Assembly: GCA_036502925.1 (NCBI GenBank)
Contig: DASXXS010000158.1
Span: forward strand, 1 to 9,035
Reading direction: 5' to 3'
Source of the DNA: VAZQ01 sp036502925
GTDB lineage: Bacteria; Pseudomonadota; Alphaproteobacteria; Rhizobiales; Xanthobacteraceae
Length of the DNA stretch: 9,035 nt
Under the pieces are notes generated by a model. That model was not told the DNA's origin. It was given only the letters and a program-made list of their open reading frames with translations, and searched no databases. Below, piece by piece: positions 1 through 6,746 of the stretch; the first letter of the stretch is position 1; each line of letters opens with the position of its first letter. The translations under genes and the position numbers were made by a program.

Positions 1-774
1 GGCGCCAAAAGCTCCTATCCGGCCATGGGCCGCACCAACCCGATCCACACCATGCTGCGCACCGGCACCGACGCCTATGCGGGCGTGCTCGACAAGCGCG
101 GCATCCGCGCCGCCGACGACATGGTCACGATGCCGCTCCAATGCGGCACCCAATGGGACGGTCTCGGCCATGTGTTCTATGAGAACTCCATGTGGAACGG
201 CTACGATTGCCGCGAGGTCACCTCGAGCGGCGCGCAGAAATGCGGCATCGAGAAGACCAAGAGCAAGATGGTGGGCCGCGGCGTCTTCCTCGACGTGGCG
301 CGCGCGCTCGGCAAGGAGTGCCTGGAGGACGGCTACGGCATCACCTGCCAGGACCTCGACCTGACCGCCAAGCAGCAGGGCGTGAGCGTCCGGCGCGGCG
401 ATTATGTGGTGGTGCGGACCGGACAGATGGAGCGCTGCCTCAAGGCCGGCAGCTGGGATGGCTATCCGGGCGGCGACGCGCCGGGCTTTGCGTTCGAGAC
501 GCTGGAATGGGTGGCGCGCACGCAGCTGGCCGCGCTCGCCAGCGACACCTGGGGCTGCGAGGTGCGGCCGAACGAGACCGAGCCCGGCATCAACCAGCCC
601 TGGCACTGGATCACCATCCCGATGATGGGCATGACGATGGGGGAAATCTTCTACGTGAAGGACCTCGCCGACGACTGCGCGGCCGACAAGGTCTACGAAT
701 TCATGTTCGTGGCGCCGGCGCTCCCGATCACCGGCGCGGTAGGGTCGCCCACCAATCCGCTGGCGATCAAGTGA
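1..774 (+). CDS. Cyclase-family (PF04199) hydrolase, 5'-truncated by window edge
   Basis: The frame is open from base 1 (GAKSSYPA precedes the first Met at 25), so the gene starts outside the window; 257 codons and a TGA stop are visible. Full-length relatives are roughly 300 residues or more, so only the N-terminus is missing. The family includes kynurenine formamidase and isatin hydrolase, metal-dependent enzymes that hydrolyse amide or lactam bonds of small cyclic or aromatic compounds in the cytoplasm. The family metal motif HxGTHxDxxxH is present as QCGTQWDGLGH (visible residues 47-57): two His are Gln, while Asp53 and His57 are kept. The ending VAPALPITGAVGSPTNPLAI is typical of the family. 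It probably belongs to the same catabolic locus as the TPP enzyme downstream on the same strand, although a Uma2 gene now lies between them. Family assignment is firm; the substrate is unknown. Confidence 0.88.
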   Translation, partial: GAKSSYPAMGRTNPIHTMLRTGTDAYAGVLDKRGIRAADDMVTMPLQCGTQWDGLGHVFYENSMWNGYDCREVTSSGAQKCGIEKTKSKMVGRGVFLDVARALGKECLEDGYGITCQDLDLTAKQQGVSVRRGDYVVVRTGQMERCLKAGSWDGYPGGDAPGFAFETLEWVARTQLAALASDTWGCEVRPNETEPGINQPWHWITIPMMGMTMGEIFYVKDLADDCAADKVYEFMFVAPALPITGAVGSPTNPLAIK

Positions 775-1369
775 GGCTGGCGGCGCGCGGATCGAGCGGG
801 GTACCGCGATAGAGATCGAGCAAGCGGCAGCGCAGCCCGAACTCCGGCATTTCGATCGGATCGTCGGCCTTGGTCAGGATTTCGGGCTGCCAGCCGCGAC
901 GCTTGGCGTAAATCTCCACCAGATATTCGCGGCACTCGATCACGACAACATAGAGATTGCTCGGGGCCTCGCGGTAGCGGCGCAGCTTCAGCTCGATCTC
1001 CCGACGCGCGTTCGTCGGCGACAGGACTTCACCGACCAGTTGAAAGCGTTCGGAATAGATATCGTAACCCGCGATCCCGGGCACGACCACGACGTCCGGT
1101 TCGGGTTGAAAGTTCCGCACGCCCGGTGAGCGGACGCCAGCGTCAAAATACGCAAACAGATCGAGGCGCTCTGCGCCGAAGGCACTATTGAGCAGCTCGC
1201 ACAGATTGCGCACGATCCGCTGGTGCGCAAAGCTCGGCGGCGCCATCATCACGGCAACACCCTCAATCAGCTCCCAGTGCTCTCCATGCGGCCGCGTCTC
1301 CAGGAAGGCCATGAACTCGTCGATGTCCATGTTGCCCGACAGGGGCGGCGCAGGTGTGTTCAGGTTCAT
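767..1369 (-). CDS. Uma2-family PD-(D/E)XK restriction endonuclease-like protein
   Basis: This is a 200-residue protein of the Uma2/DUF820 family, a nuclease-fold group that is widespread, often in many copies, in cyanobacteria and rhizobia, and whose biological role is unsettled. Visible marks are the N-terminal WELIEG with Glu33 and Glu36, the PEPDVVVV strand with Asp92, GEVLSP with Glu114, and Lys128 in ELKLRRYR. Together they give the D...E-x-K catalytic pattern, so the enzyme looks intact. I start it at 1369 rather than at the Met at 1411 because AGGAG lies just upstream (complement of 1378-1382) and MNLNTPAPPLSGNMDIDEF is the usual sort of start. It is a single gene, convergent with the cyclase (8 shared bases at the stops) and divergent from the TPP enzyme. 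It fits neither neighbour functionally and is probably an independent insertion. Confidence 0.88.
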   Translation of the reverse strand: MNLNTPAPPLSGNMDIDEFMAFLETRPHGEHWELIEGVAVMMAPPSFAHQRIVRNLCELLNSAFGAERLDLFAYFDAGVRSPGVRNFQPEPDVVVVPGIAGYDIYSERFQLVGEVLSPTNARREIELKLRRYREAPSNLYVVVIECREYLVEIYAKRRGWQPEILTKADDPIEMPEFGLRCRLLDLYRGTPLDPRAASLT

Positions 1370-1370
1370 C

Positions 1371-1424
1371 TCGCATATCTCCTGAGCCCAACAATTACTT
1401 AGCATCAGCAAGCCCGATATGCGA
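1371..1424. promoter_or_regulatory. Divergent control region with 9-bp inverted repeat
   Basis: The 90 bases between the Uma2 start (1369) and the TPP-enzyme start (1460) must hold promoters for both genes. TCGCATATC (1371-1379) and GATATGCGA (1416-1424) are perfect reverse complements, 45 bases centre to centre. The left arm overlaps the Uma2 Shine-Dalgarno region. The pair could be an operator bound at two half sites or a hairpin masking the Uma2 ribosome site. I could not find convincing -35/-10 pairs for either strand, so the role is inferred from position only. Confidence 0.35.
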
Positions 1425-1459
1425 TAGGCGGGCGGGCAATTCTAGGGAACCGTTTCAAC

Positions 1460-3148
1460 ATGCTCGGACACAATCGGAAAATGGCCGGCGCCGAATGCCT
1501 GGCCGAGATGCTCAAGGCCTATGGGGTCACCCATCTGTTCATGGTGCCGGCCGTGTTGCGGCGGACCTTCGCGGAGCTGGAGCGGCGCAGCACGATCGCG
1601 CGCGTTCATACGCACGGCGAGAAGTCGGCCGCCTACATGGCGGACGGCTATGCGCGCGCCTCGGGCAGGCCCGGTATCTGCATGGCGCAGGTGATTGGGG
1701 CGCTCAACCTGGCGGCAGGGCTGCGCGATGCCTGGCTCGCCCATTCACCGGTGATCGCGTTCACGGGCGGCCGCGAGCCCAGGACCAAGTTCCGCAAGGT
1801 CTACCAGGAGATCGACGACATGCCGGCGTTCGAGCCGGTGACCAAATTCAACGCCACCATCGACGACGTGGCGCGCTTTCCCGACATGATCCGGCAGGCC
1901 TTCCGGGTCGCGGTCTCCGGCTGTCCGGGACCGGTGCATCTGCAATTTCGCGGCAACGAAGGCCAGGTCGACGCCGAGGAAGCGGAACTCGAGCCGCTGG
2001 TCGAGCCGATGTTCGCGCGCGTGCCGCCGTTCCGGCCCGAGCCCGAGCGCGCCAGCATCCTGGCGGCGTTGGGATTGCTGCAGCAGGCCGAGCGTCCAGT
2101 GCTGATCGCGGGCGGCGGCGTGCGCGCCTCGGGCGCCGCGGCCGAGCTGGTCGGCCTGGCGCAGGCGCTGCAAATTCCCGTCGCCACCTCGCTCAACGGC
2201 AAGGACACGATCCCGGGCAACCATCCGCTCAGTGTCGGAGTGGTCGGCAGCTATTCGCGCGAAAGCGCCAACCGGGTGGTCAACCGCGCCGACCTGGTCT
2301 GCTTTGTCGGCACCGAGACCGGCGGCATGACCACGCATTTCTGGGCCGTGCCGCCGATCGGCACGGCCGCGATCCAGATCGACATCGAGGCCGAGGCGCT
2401 CGGCCGCAACTATCCGCTGCAGGCCGCGCTCAACGGCGACGCCAAGGTCACGCTCGCCCGCATGCTGGAGCATGCGGACCGCGGCAGCGCCGCGCGGCGC
2501 GCCGCCTGGGTCGCGGAAGTGCAGGCGATCTGCAGGGAGTGGAGCGTAAAATATGCGCCCGCGCTCGATTCCGATGCGGTCCCGATCCGGCCCGACCGCA
2601 TCTGCCGCGAGCTGTCGCGCTATCTGCCCGACGACGCCATCGTCGTGGTCGATACCGGCCATGCCGGCATGTGGATGGGCGGGATGTTCGATCTCAAGAG
2701 CCCGCAGCAGAGCTACCTGCGCAGCGCCGGACATCTGGGCTGGGCATTCCCGGCCGGGCTCGGCGCCAAATGCGGCGCGCCGGAGCGGCCGGTCGTCACC
2801 TTCACGGGCGATGCCGGTTTCTGGTACCACATCGCCGAAGTAGAGACCGCCGTGCGCTGGAAGATGAATGCCGTCACGGTGGTCAACAACAACAGCGGCG
2901 GCAATCAATCCAAGCGCGGCTTCGATCGCGCCTATGGGGGCACCCAGACCGAGCAGGCGCGCGAGCTGTGGACCTACAACAAGGTCGATTTCGCGCGCAT
3001 CGCGCAGGACATGGGAGCGCTCGGCATCCGGGTCGAGAAGCCCGGCGAGATCGCGGGCGCGCTGGAACAGGCGCTCGCAGCCGGCCGGCCGGCTGTCATC
3101 GACGTGGTCACCGACATCGATGCGCTGGCGCCGCTGGCGGTGAGCTGA
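1460..3148 (+). CDS. Thiamine pyrophosphate-dependent enzyme, acetolactate synthase/benzoylformate decarboxylase superfamily
   Basis: This 562-residue protein has the usual three-domain layout: an N-terminal pyrimidine-binding domain (about 8-175), a central domain (about 195-345, with VLIAGGGVRASG), and a C-terminal pyrophosphate-binding domain (about 375-560). The catalytic Glu that activates the cofactor is Glu54 in HGEKSAAYMADGYAR. The cofactor motif runs from GDAG (450-453) to NNN (476-478); it has GDA where most relatives have GDG. Such enzymes decarboxylate 2-oxo acids or transfer the resulting acyl or aldehyde unit. The residues do not let me choose between a decarboxylase, a carboligase and a cyclic-diketone hydrolase. 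A weak ribosome site (AGGGAA, 1444-1449) fits the 1460 start; Met8 (1481, MAGAECLAEML) is an equally natural start. No regulatory subunit gene is nearby, which argues against a biosynthetic acetolactate synthase. It faces the M24-like gene tail to tail. Confidence 0.9.
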   Translation: MLGHNRKMAGAECLAEMLKAYGVTHLFMVPAVLRRTFAELERRSTIARVHTHGEKSAAYMADGYARASGRPGICMAQVIGALNLAAGLRDAWLAHSPVIAFTGGREPRTKFRKVYQEIDDMPAFEPVTKFNATIDDVARFPDMIRQAFRVAVSGCPGPVHLQFRGNEGQVDAEEAELEPLVEPMFARVPPFRPEPERASILAALGLLQQAERPVLIAGGGVRASGAAAELVGLAQALQIPVATSLNGKDTIPGNHPLSVGVVGSYSRESANRVVNRADLVCFVGTETGGMTTHFWAVPPIGTAAIQIDIEAEALGRNYPLQAALNGDAKVTLARMLEHADRGSAARRAAWVAEVQAICREWSVKYAPALDSDAVPIRPDRICRELSRYLPDDAIVVVDTGHAGMWMGGMFDLKSPQQSYLRSAGHLGWAFPAGLGAKCGAPERPVVTFTGDAGFWYHIAEVETAVRWKMNAVTVVNNNSGGNQSKRGFDRAYGGTQTEQARELWTYNKVDFARIAQDMGALGIRVEKPGEIAGALEQALAAGRPAVIDVVTDIDALAPLAVS

Positions 3149-3164
3149 TGGCAATGCGCTCGAG

Positions 3165-3217
3165 CCCGCATGAAGCGCGGCGAAATGCGGGAACGGCGGT
3201 CCCGGATTGCATCCGGG
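3165..3217. repeat. Two-hairpin REP-like palindromic element, possible bidirectional terminator
   Basis: Two hairpins lie in the 69 bases between convergent stops. The first pairs CCCGCAT (3165-3171) with ATGCGGG (3185-3191) around a 13-base loop. The second pairs CCCGGAT (3201-3207) with ATCCGGG (3211-3217) around a 3-base loop and ends directly at the stop codon of the leftward gene. There is no T-run on either strand, so classical intrinsic termination is uncertain. The look is that of the dispersed GC-rich palindromes found between genes in Bradyrhizobium-type genomes (from general familiarity, not a search). Confidence 0.6.
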
Positions 3218-4327
3218 CTACGGTTCTTCCTCGTCGAATGCCACGATGCCGTCGGCCGCAACGATAAACATGCGCGAGCAGATTAGGCTGCCGCGCGGTT
3301 CGTCGGCGATGCCGATGCGCAGCGAATAGACCTCGCCTGCCTCGAAGGTCGCGCCGACATCGGTGTAGGGCGGCTCGTCAAGCCCGAGGCCCATGCGTTG
3401 CGCGAACGCCCGCGCGGTGACCGGATGGGCCTGACAGGGCGCAATCGCGGCCGCGATCAGCTGCACGATCTCCTGGGTCGCAACGCCGGGCTTGATCGCC
3501 GAGGCCGCGGCTTCCAGCGCATCCCAGGCTTTCTCATGAAGCCGACTCGGCTCCGGCCGTATGGTGAAGAGCGGAAAGCATTCGGCCCAGTAGTTGAACC
3601 GCCGGACCGCCAGATAGGCCAGCAGCGGATCGACCGCTTGCTTGAACGATGCAAAGAACGGCCGCAAGGTCCGGCCCCCGTCCAGGCTGAACAGCGTCCG
3701 CACGTCCTGCGCCCCGGCCATATCGGCGGCACGCTCGCCGGCCAGGACCGCCTGGGTGACGCCGGCGGCCGATATCAAGGCTTCGCGCATCGCCTTGCGG
3801 GTGGCGCCCGTCGCCTTGACGGCGGCATCGATGGCGTCGAGCTCGTAGCGGGACTTGCGCCGCATCTGCGACCAGACATGCGCGGTCGCGTCCGTGGCCG
3901 CGTCGCTGGCACCGATCGCCTCGGTGACGGTGCGGCGAAACCCGACCGTCATGGAATCGGCGCCGACCAGCAGCGAGCGCGCGGCCCTGCCGGCCGCCAG
4001 GGCGTCGGCGAGGTCCTTCATCGGCAGGACCTCATCGATCCAGGTCAGCGGCCGGGCGGCACCGATCATATTCACGCCGCCGCCCACGAACAGGCGGTGC
4101 GCGCCGGTACGCGACAGCAGCGCCACCGCGGGCTCGAGCTTGGGGATGAGGTTGCTGAAGTAGGCGAGCTCCGCATGATGGCGGCTGCTGCCGAACACGA
4201 TGGCGCGCGATGCTTCGGGGTCGCGCTCCCACAGAGCATCGATGCGGCGCCCGAACTCCTCACGCGGCATGCGTGCGGGTTCCCAGTCGGAGGGCCCGAT
4301 CAGCAAGGTGGGGTGCTGGGTCAGCAT
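3218..4327 (-). CDS. Divergent M24-family (creatinase/aminopeptidase P fold) protein lacking metal ligands
   Basis: This is a 369-residue protein with a creatinase-type N-terminal domain (about 20-150) followed by a divergent pita-bread domain (about 160-369). The fold is recognisable from MRRKSRYELDAIDAA (155-169), AIKPGVATQEI (277-287), QRMGLGLDEPP (310-320) and FEAGEVYSLRIGI (328-340). The metal ligands of true M24 peptidases are missing: the first Asp position is occupied by the LAYLAV stretch (236-241), the second is Glu249 in YWAE, the His of GHGIG is Gln310, and the Glu of the usual IEPG segment is Arg337. It is therefore probably not a metallopeptidase; it may be a metal-independent hydrolase like creatinase or a structural partner. 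It starts 4 bases after the stop of the upstream M24 gene, so the two are almost surely co-transcribed and perhaps translationally coupled. The ribosome site is weak. A later start at Met20 is possible. Confidence 0.8.
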   Translation of the reverse strand: MLTQHPTLLIGPSDWEPARMPREEFGRRIDALWERDPEASRAIVFGSSRHHAELAYFSNLIPKLEPAVALLSRTGAHRLFVGGGVNMIGAARPLTWIDEVLPMKDLADALAAGRAARSLLVGADSMTVGFRRTVTEAIGASDAATDATAHVWSQMRRKSRYELDAIDAAVKATGATRKAMREALISAAGVTQAVLAGERAADMAGAQDVRTLFSLDGGRTLRPFFASFKQAVDPLLAYLAVRRFNYWAECFPLFTIRPEPSRLHEKAWDALEAAASAIKPGVATQEIVQLIAAAIAPCQAHPVTARAFAQRMGLGLDEPPYTDVGATFEAGEVYSLRIGIADEPRGSLICSRMFIVAADGIVAFDEEEP

Positions 4328-4331
4328 GCGG

Positions 4332-5462
4332 TTACTCTTGTGTGCGGCCCGCGATGCCGAGCGCGGATTGCTCCCGGGTCAACACCTGCGCGCCGCCCTC
4401 GGTGATCACCACCGGCTCGCCGCACAGGAGATAACCGGTCTCCGGCAGATACTGGTTGGGATGGATCATGAATAGCATGTCGGGCTCGAGCACGGTCGGG
4501 TTGTCGAGGCTGACATCGCCGGGCCGCACTGACGCGAAGCCGAGCCCATGACCGCGGCGGCGGATGTGCGGCGGATGGCAGTACTCGCCGTAACCCTGCT
4601 GTTCCAGCACCACATTTATCGCGCGACAGACTTCCGCCATGGCGACGCCGGGCCTGGCGGCCGCGATGCCCTGGTTCATCGCCTGCACCACCAGCGCGTA
4701 TTTACGGCTGAGCTCCTCGGAAGGATCGCCCACCACCACGGTGCGGCAGATCTGCGTGAGCTGGCCCCGGTAGCTCGGCGTGATCTCGGCCAGGATAATG
4801 TCGCCCTGCGCGAGCTTGCGGCCGGTCGAAGGCTGCACCGCGCGATTATGCGGGCCGGCGCACAGAAGCAGAAAGTTGTCCTCGGCGCCCGCCGCCTTCA
4901 TGTAGCTCTTGAGCGCCAACGCGAGCGCGTCCTCGCTCAGCCCGGGCTGCGCGATCTGCAGCAGCAGCTTGTAGCCGAGCTCGGCGATGCGCGCCGCCTC
5001 GCGGGCGAACTCGATCTCCTGCGCGGTCTTGATGCGGGCGGCCTCGAAGACGATTCTGTCCGCGGCGCGTGCGCCCGGCAGCCCCGCGCCGAGCGGGCGC
5101 GCGAGCCCGGACGGCAGGAACGGCAGCCCGGCGATGCCGATGTCATTGTTGGTACCCTGCGCTGAAACTTTGCCGATGAGAGCGAGCAACGATTCGAGCA
5201 GATCATCGGCTCCGACCACGCGGGCATGCGGGCAAAGCTCGGCCGCGCGCTCGACATCCCAGGTGGGCGTCACGATCAGGTCGCAGGTGCCGTCGCGGTG
5301 CAGGACCGCGGCGGCGGCACCGATTGCCTTAAAGCCCGCCAGCACCATCACCGGATTGGGCTTCTCGATGAAATGGGCGCCGTCGTGCACGCCGACCAGA
5401 AGCGCCAGCTTCTCGTCCTGCATGCGCGCGCAGATGGTGGCGAGGCGTTCCTGGAAGTTCAT
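4332..5462 (-). CDS. M24-family (Xaa-Pro peptidase/creatinase-like) hydrolase with altered metal site
   Basis: This 376-residue protein has a creatinase-like N-terminal domain (about 1-140) and a pita-bread domain (about 145-376). Conserved stretches are EFAREAARIAELGY (151-164), KLAQGDIILAEITPSYRG (216-233), RRRGHGLGF (301-309), LEPDMLFMIHP (325-335) and GEPVVITEGG (348-357). Against metal-dependent M24 enzymes the first Asp is Glu226, the second is Gln237 (TQICRT instead of TDITRT), the GHG His is kept as His305, and the fourth ligand Glu is His334. The last Glu appears only one place off, at Glu349. Creatinase is a known M24-fold enzyme that works without metal, so a C-N hydrolase acting on a small molecule is more likely than a peptidase. 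CGGAG upstream of the ATG at 5462 is a good ribosome site. It is the middle gene of the leftward block. Family assignment is firm; the reaction is inference. Confidence 0.87.
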   Translation of the reverse strand: MNFQERLATICARMQDEKLALLVGVHDGAHFIEKPNPVMVLAGFKAIGAAAAVLHRDGTCDLIVTPTWDVERAAELCPHARVVGADDLLESLLALIGKVSAQGTNNDIGIAGLPFLPSGLARPLGAGLPGARAADRIVFEAARIKTAQEIEFAREAARIAELGYKLLLQIAQPGLSEDALALALKSYMKAAGAEDNFLLLCAGPHNRAVQPSTGRKLAQGDIILAEITPSYRGQLTQICRTVVVGDPSEELSRKYALVVQAMNQGIAAARPGVAMAEVCRAINVVLEQQGYGEYCHPPHIRRRGHGLGFASVRPGDVSLDNPTVLEPDMLFMIHPNQYLPETGYLLCGEPVVITEGGAQVLTREQSALGIAGRTQE

Positions 5463-5499
5463 GCGGCGGCTCCGATCGCGCGCTCGTCCCGACCTTGAG

Positions 5500-5586
5500 C
5501 CGGGACCGTTCCAAATGCCGGCGCCCGGAACGGTCCCGGGTCCATAAGCGCGTTTACGCGCGTCTGAGACGCGCTATGCCCGGGAC
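5500..5586. repeat. Compound palindromic intergenic sequence with alternative hairpins
   Basis: This lies in the 149-base gap between the decarboxylase-like gene and the M24 gene. Hairpin A has a perfect 13-bp stem, CCGGGACCGTTCC (5500-5512) with GGAACGGTCCCGG (5527-5539). Hairpin B pairs GTCCCGGG (5533-5540) with CCCGGGAC (5579-5586), continued by CAT/ATG and AGCGCG (5547-5552) with CGCGCT (5570-5575). A and B share 5533-5539, so they exclude each other. A local stem GCGCGTCT/AGACGCGC (5558-5574) is also possible. This may be a REP-type repeat that sets relative expression or stabilises the downstream M24 mRNA. There is no T-run on either side. Confidence 0.6.
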
Positions 5587-5611
5587 AAGCAAAGGCCCGC
5601 CGAACCACCGC

Positions 5612-6595
5612 TTATACCTCCTCCGAGCCGACCGAGTCGCCCAAGTCGGTATCCTCGAACAGCTCGTCGAGCGGCCGCAGCTTGCTGGTCATGCCCTGCT
5701 GATGGGTGTAGCGCTGGATGGTCTCCAGCGTCTTGCGGTTGACCGGGGTCAACCCATAGGCCCAGGGATCGGGGCCGAGGATCTCCTGCTGTTCCTCGAC
5801 CGCGGTCCGCACCCAGGCGAGCGGGACCATGCGCGGATTGGCGACCCGGCGATAGGCCGCAAGCTTGGCCTGCTCGAAAGCCTTGACCAGGTTGGTGGTC
5901 ACCCACGGATATTTGTCGACGATCTCCTGCTTGATGGTGGTGACGTGCATGATCGGGAAAAAGCCGGTCGAGCCGAAATAATCCATCTCGATCCGCTTGT
6001 AGTCCGGGAACAGGCGCGCGATCCGCTTGTCGCCGAGCGCGAAGGGCCGTGGGATGGTGGGCGAGATCATGGCGGGCAGATCGCCATCGGCCAGCATGTC
6101 GCTCAGCGATTTGGCAGAGGTCTTCATCTCGATGCGCAGGCCGGGCGGCGCCTCGAACGGCACGTCCTCGCTGCGGTCCACGATCCAGGTGATCTCCCGG
6201 TGCGGCACGCCGTAGTGCTCTTCGAGAATGCCGCGCATCCAGATATTGCCGGCCGGCTGGAAATTGGTGCCGCCGACCCGCTTGCCGATCAGGTCCCTGG
6301 GCGAGCGGATGCCTGCATTGGTGTTGATGAACACGAAGCCGTGCCGGAAGCGGCGGTGCAAAAAGACCGGAATGGCGGTGACCGGATCGCCGCGGTCACG
6401 CGCCATGAAATAGGCGCCGACGTTCTCCTCGCAGACGTCGAATTCCATCTTGCGGGCCAGCCGCCAATGGCGCTCGCGCGGGCCCATGTCGGTGAGGAAG
6501 ACCAGATCGAGGCCGCCGGCCTCGACGGTTCCCTCCTTGAGGGCCTGCACGATGTCGTAGTCACCACATGCCACCGCCAACCGCAGCTTGGACAT
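5612..6595 (-). CDS. 4,5-dihydroxyphthalate decarboxylase-like protein (PBP2 fold; often labelled ABC substrate-binding protein)
   Basis: This 327-residue protein resembles 4,5-dihydroxyphthalate decarboxylase (Pht5 type), whose fold is that of type 2 periplasmic binding proteins. Marks are the start LRLAVACGDYD (4-14), EFDVCEENV (51-59), FVFINTNAGIRSPRDLIGKR (87-106), IWMRGILEEHYGV (118-130), the block around SLSDMLADGDLPAMISP (163-179), RLFPDYK (194-200) and STGFFPIMH (209-217). There is no signal peptide or lipobox, so it should be cytoplasmic, which argues for an enzyme rather than a transport receptor. No ABC permease or ATPase gene is in the window. The start at 6595 is supported by AGAGGA about 9 bases upstream on the minus strand. 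It is the first gene of the leftward block and probably shares a promoter with the M24 pair. The family decarboxylates aromatic acids in the characterised case; the substrate here is unknown. Confidence 0.8.
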   Translation of the reverse strand: MSKLRLAVACGDYDIVQALKEGTVEAGGLDLVFLTDMGPRERHWRLARKMEFDVCEENVGAYFMARDRGDPVTAIPVFLHRRFRHGFVFINTNAGIRSPRDLIGKRVGGTNFQPAGNIWMRGILEEHYGVPHREITWIVDRSEDVPFEAPPGLRIEMKTSAKSLSDMLADGDLPAMISPTIPRPFALGDKRIARLFPDYKRIEMDYFGSTGFFPIMHVTTIKQEIVDKYPWVTTNLVKAFEQAKLAAYRRVANPRMVPLAWVRTAVEEQQEILGPDPWAYGLTPVNRKTLETIQRYTHQQGMTSKLRPLDELFEDTDLGDSVGSEEV

Positions 6596-6746
6596 TCAGA
6601 TTTTCCTCTTGGATTCTCGTTGGTAAAGCGCCCTAGCCGAACTTCCGGCTTGTTTGACGGATTTTGCAGCCGGACGGAAGGCCGGCGACGGCTAACGCCT
6701 TGGAATTGCTGGATTGGCGCGGAACGCGGTGTCGTCTCGGTCAAAA
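6596..6746. other. Non-coding region between the leftward block and the IS
   Basis: No gene fits these 151 bases. The leftward operon's promoter should lie here, but I see no convincing -35/-10 pair. There is a small GC hairpin (GCCGG 6669-6673 with CCGGC 6682-6686). The stretch is GC-rich up to about 6740, and the sequence becomes AT-rich just beyond, close to the proposed IS end. Confidence 0.5.
6634..6646 (+). repeat. Left arm of outer inverted repeat flanking the transposase
   Basis: TAGCCGAACTTCC here matches the reverse complement of 8732-8744 (TAGCCCAACTTCC) at 12 of 13 positions, with weaker similarity continuing inward. These could be the true IS ends (about 2.1 kb element) or remains of an older element. 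Bases directly outside the two arms do not form an obvious target duplication. Confidence 0.4.

Noticed and set aside
1354..3267. Long plus-strand frame (637 codons) and a 469-codon minus frame (1745-3154) over the TPP gene
   Set aside because: Both are Arg/Ala/Gly-rich or Asp/His-rich shadows of the well-conserved TPP enzyme.
5612..6595. ABC-transporter solute receptor as the main call
   Set aside because: It has no signal peptide or lipobox and no permease or ATPase gene nearby; the motifs fit the 4,5-dihydroxyphthalate decarboxylase group better.
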